Source: Nannocystis punicea (GTDB taxonomy: Bacteria; Myxococcota_A; Polyangia; Nannocystales; Nannocystaceae). From it: DNA of 64,000 bases. The DNA is taken from the NCBI RefSeq assembly GCF_026965555.1, contig NZ_CP114040.1, forward strand, positions 9,894,001-9,958,000, in the 5' to 3' direction. A program made the position numbers and the translations under genes. Position 1 is the first letter of the stretch. Each line of letters starts with the position of its first letter. Below are positions 61,662 to 64,000 of this stretch, one piece after another. Under the pieces are notes generated by a model. The model did no database searches and was not told the origin of the DNA. It saw only the letters and a list, made by a program, of their open reading frames with translations.

Positions 61662-63416
61662 ATGCGCCCCCGCCCGCTCGCCCTCGCCGCCCTCGCCCTG
61701 ACGCTCGCGGGCGGCTGCCTCAAGATCCCGACCGAGAGCTCCAAGTCCCCGGAGACAGGTTCCGAAGGACAGGCGGTCACCCTTTCGTGGCCCGGCGCCG
61801 CGGTCGACAAGCTCTACCGCCCGGGCGAGGTCCGCGTCTACACCATGATGCAGTCCGGCAAGCCGATCGGCACCTCGTGGGGCCGCTACGAGGGCCCGGT
61901 CGACGGCGAGCCCGATCACTTCCGCTTCGCCACCCGCATCGAGCTGCGCCCGCCCGGCCGCGACGGCAAGCCGGCCGAGCCGCTGCGCAGCTCCGGCGAG
62001 CTCGTCGTCGACGCCCGCGGCGACCTGGTCCGCGGCTTCGAGCGCAGCAACGCCGCCGAGCTGACCTTCGAGCGCAAGGGCGACGCGATCCACTTCAACT
62101 CCGGCCGCGAGCGCGACGAGATCACCTACCGCAACGGCGACGCGTACATGGCCTTCTCGGCGATCTTCCACGAGGAGCTGATGTTCGGCCTGCGCCGCCT
62201 CGAGGCCGGCGAGCTGTCGTGGCGCCTGGTCAGCCTGTCCGGCTCGATGCCGACCGAGTGGACGGCGACGCTGACGATCCCCGACCCGGCGACGCCCGGC
62301 CAGGCCACGATCAAGACCAACCTCGGCGAGACGGTTTACCTGCGCGACGGCCGGATCGAGAAGGTCCAGATCGAGGCCGACGACGTCGAGATCCAGGTCC
62401 CCGTCCAGCCGCCCACCTGGCCCGAGTGGGAGATCGCCGGGCCACCTGTCCTCAAGTACAGCCCGATTCCGGGCGCGAAGTTCACCCGCCGCGACATAGA
62501 CCTGCCCGGAAGGCCAGGTGAGCCCGCGCTCGCCGGCGAGGTGCTGCTGCCGCCCGGCAAGGGCCCGTTCCCGGCCGCGCTGCTGCTGCCCGGCACCGGC
62601 CAGCAGGACCGCTTCGGCTTCGCCGGCCCGCCGCCGGTCGACCTCGGCAGCCACACCATCACCGACGCGCTCGCCGAGGCCGGCTTCGTGGTCCTCCGCT
62701 TCGACGAGCGCGGCTTCGGCAGCAGCGCCGACGGCCCGATCTCCTACCTCGGCCAGCTCGAGGACGCCCGCCGCGCCCTGCGGACCCTGCTGGTCCAGGA
62801 CGAGGTCGACCCCGACCGCATCGTCCTCGTCGGCCACGGCGAGGGCGGCTGGAAGGCCCTCACCCTGGCCGCCGAAGACCCGGGCGTGAAGGCGGTCGCC
62901 CTGCTCGCCACCCCCGGCCGCCCGTACGAGCAGATCTTGCGCGCGCAAAGCGACGCGGCCCTGCAGGCGGTGCCGCCGCAGCTGCGCGAGGAGGCCCGCA
63001 AGACCCAGGAGAAGACGCTGCAGGCGCTCAAGACCGGCCACAACGTGCCGCCCGAGCTGGCCTCGCAGGCGCTGTGGGTGCGGGAAATCTTGCAGGTCTC
63101 GCCGGAGGCGCTGCTCGCCGGCGGCGATGCGCCGCTGTGGGTCGCCCAGGGCAACAAGGACTTCGAGGTCGACCCGAACCGCGACCCGCAGGAGCTGATG
63201 AAGCTGGCCAAGCGGCGCAAACGCAAGGCCGAGCTCAAGCAGTTCGCCGACCTCGACCACCTGTTCAAGCCCGAACCCGAGAACTCCAACCCCGCCCGCT
63301 ACCTCGACGCCGCCCGCACCGTCGACCACGCGTTCCTCGACCAGCTGACGACCTGGCTGTCCAATCAGGTCAAGGCCGGCCCCGCCCCGACCCCCGCCAA
63401 GCCGCGCACGAAGTGA
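61662..63416 (+). CDS. Alpha/beta-hydrolase-like lipoprotein lacking the nucleophile
   Basis: 584 residues from ATG 61662. Lipobox LAGGC at about 16-20. The first 290 residues are a beta-rich domain of unknown type. The second half is a hydrolase fold: ALLLPGTGQQDRFGFAG, VVLRFDERGFGSS, then VGHGEGGWKAL where family members have GHSEGG. The nucleophile Ser is Gly here, so esterase activity is unlikely unless sequence is wrong. A late Asp (WVAQGNKDFEVDPN) and His (LDHLF) are still present. Three repeat units (61743, 61757, 61771) code the linker behind the lipobox. Confidence 0.8.
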   Translation: MRPRPLALAALALTLAGGCLKIPTESSKSPETGSEGQAVTLSWPGAAVDKLYRPGEVRVYTMMQSGKPIGTSWGRYEGPVDGEPDHFRFATRIELRPPGRDGKPAEPLRSSGELVVDARGDLVRGFERSNAAELTFERKGDAIHFNSGRERDEITYRNGDAYMAFSAIFHEELMFGLRRLEAGELSWRLVSLSGSMPTEWTATLTIPDPATPGQATIKTNLGETVYLRDGRIEKVQIEADDVEIQVPVQPPTWPEWEIAGPPVLKYSPIPGAKFTRRDIDLPGRPGEPALAGEVLLPPGKGPFPAALLLPGTGQQDRFGFAGPPPVDLGSHTITDALAEAGFVVLRFDERGFGSSADGPISYLGQLEDARRALRTLLVQDEVDPDRIVLVGHGEGGWKALTLAAEDPGVKAVALLATPGRPYEQILRAQSDAALQAVPPQLREEARKTQEKTLQALKTGHNVPPELASQALWVREILQVSPEALLAGGDAPLWVAQGNKDFEVDPNRDPQELMKLAKRRKRKAELKQFADLDHLFKPEPENSNPARYLDAARTVDHAFLDQLTTWLSNQVKAGPAPTPAKPRTK

Positions 63417-63506
63417 GCCGCCCGGCGCTCGCTCGCGCCAGGCCCCGGCCGCTCACGGGCCCACGCGAGGCCCGCCGAGGCCTCTCGGCCGTGAGCGGCG
63501 GGGCTC

Positions 63507-63522
63507 CTGTTCCAAAGGACAG
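63507..63522. terminator. Hairpin of the ATGTCC family after the hydrolase-like gene
   Basis: CTGTTC-CAAA-GGACAG, 90 bp past the stop. One mismatch-free stem except the T/G pair. No T-run. Confidence 0.4.
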
Positions 63523-63599
63523 GCCCTCGGGGCAGCCCGCTTGTCGGCCCACGCGAGGCCGTGGACGCCTCCCGGCCGGCGGAGCGCGAGCTGCGTCGC

Positions 63600-63655
63600 A
63601 TGCCCCGAAGAACATGCCCTCACGGACATGCTCTTCACGACATGCCCTTCAGAGC
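63600..63655. repeat. Four-unit 14-bp array ending in a T-run
   Basis: Units at 63600, 63614, 63628 and 63642: ATGCCCCGAAGAAC, ATGCCCTCACGGAC, ATGCTCTTCACGAC, ATGCCCTTCAGAGC. Then ATGTTTTTTTTTAAG. The last hairpin plus nine T looks like an intrinsic terminator for plus-strand transcription; the minus-strand mtnA gene ends at 63666. Confidence 0.8.
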
Positions 63656-63665
63656 ATGTTTTTTT

Positions 63666-64000
63666 TTAAGAATCCATCAGCGCGGACAGCGTGGCCGGGC
63701 GGAACACCCCGCGCTCGGTGATGAACGCGGTCACCAGCTCGGCGGGGGTGACGTCGAACGCGGGGTTGCGGGCGCCGACGCCGGCGGGGGTCATGCGCCG
63801 GCCGCCGTGGAGGTGGACCTCGTTGTGGTCGCGCTCCTCGATCGGGATCTCCGCCCCGCTCGCCGTCGACGGGTCGATCGTCGACCACGGCGCGGCCACG
63901 TAGAACGGGATCTGGTGGTAGCGGCACAGCACCGCCACGGTGTAGGTGCCGATCTTGTTGGCGACGTCGCCGTTGCGGGCGATCCGGTCGGCGCCGACGA
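63666..64000 (-). CDS. mtnA: Methylthioribose-1-phosphate isomerase, C-terminal part
   Basis: The last 111 residues are in the window: VGADRIARNGDVANKIGTY, then AVLCRYHQIPFYVAAPWSTID, EIPIEERDHNEV and NPAFDVTPAELVTAFITERGV. These are the MtnA/eIF2B-like signatures; the Asp of GADRIA is the catalytic acid. MtnA converts 5-methylthioribose-1-phosphate to methylthioribulose-1-phosphate in methionine salvage. The N-terminus lies beyond 64000. The stop TAA (63666-63668) adjoins the T-run of the array. Confidence 0.93.
   Translation of the reverse strand, partial: VGADRIARNGDVANKIGTYTVAVLCRYHQIPFYVAAPWSTIDPSTASGAEIPIEERDHNEVHLHGGRRMTPAGVGARNPAFDVTPAELVTAFITERGVFRPATLSALMDS

Overview
The window is about 70 % G+C, densely coded, and looks like a myxobacterial chromosome, most probably a Nannocystis relative (Nannocystaceae). 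The main reason is its set of secreted lipoproteins: lipobox, a long Thr/Ser/Gly linker, then Cys-rich repeats, Ca-binding repeats, a vWA domain or a ferritin-like domain. This assignment is inference from gene style; there is no rRNA or other marker here. I found no tRNA, rRNA or CRISPR array.

Layout. 1-2.2 kb: 3'-truncated ubiD-like decarboxylase and a Cys-rich lipoprotein. 2.5-4.9 kb: beta-ureidopropionase and dihydropyrimidinase. 5-12 kb: outer-membrane protein, unknown protein, solitary SPPY-type DNA methyltransferase, di-haem peroxidase lipoprotein, long-chain-type acyl-CoA dehydrogenase, thioredoxin-2. 12-16 kb: YafK-like L,D-transpeptidase, lipoprotein with ferritin-like domain, a frameshifted lipoprotein gene, and a gene for an acidic protein interrupted by a complete group II intron (16.2-18.2 kb). 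18.8-29.3 kb: hydrolase lipoprotein, MscS-like protein, metallophosphoesterases, AraC regulator, vWA lipoprotein, HEAT protein and an outer-membrane protein with internal repeats. 29.4-34.9 kb: PhoD-like phosphatase, preA and preT, frameshifted PASTA gene. 35-43.3 kb: HMA protein, methyltransferase, hydrolases, rlmN, Coq4-like protein, phhB, receiver protein and a truncated sensor. 43.3-50.4 kb: hairpin array, OmpA protein, Ca-repeat/thrombospondin-C lipoprotein, two Hsp20 genes. 50.7-60 kb: TonB-dependent receptor, then a two-gene operon of a metallophosphoesterase-ATPase and an ATPase-TM-WD40 protein. 60-64 kb: DUF4215 lipoprotein, hydrolase-like lipoprotein without its nucleophile, and part of mtnA.

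Genes that work together. preT/preA with the beta-ureidopropionase and dihydropyrimidinase genes make a complete reductive uracil/thymine degradation pathway, split over two loci about 27 kb apart. The metallophosphoesterase-ATPase and ATPase-WD40 genes overlap by 4 bp and are the best candidate here for an undescribed signalling or conflict system.

The most striking signal is not a gene. A short palindromic element, unit ATGTCCNNNNGGAC, is repeated head to tail with an exact 14-bp period at more than 20 places. Because units abut, each junction makes the 10-bp palindrome GGACATGTCC and each unit can fold into a 6-bp stem with a 4-nt loop. Arrays of 2-7 units sit mostly just 3' of genes and between convergent genes. 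They overlap stop codons and sometimes start codons, and have entered coding sequence at linkers and termini. A longer hairpin-plus-spacer array at 43.26-43.60 kb follows the truncated sensor. Two genes carry single-base frame breaks in GC-rich runs, which may be real or may be assembly errors.
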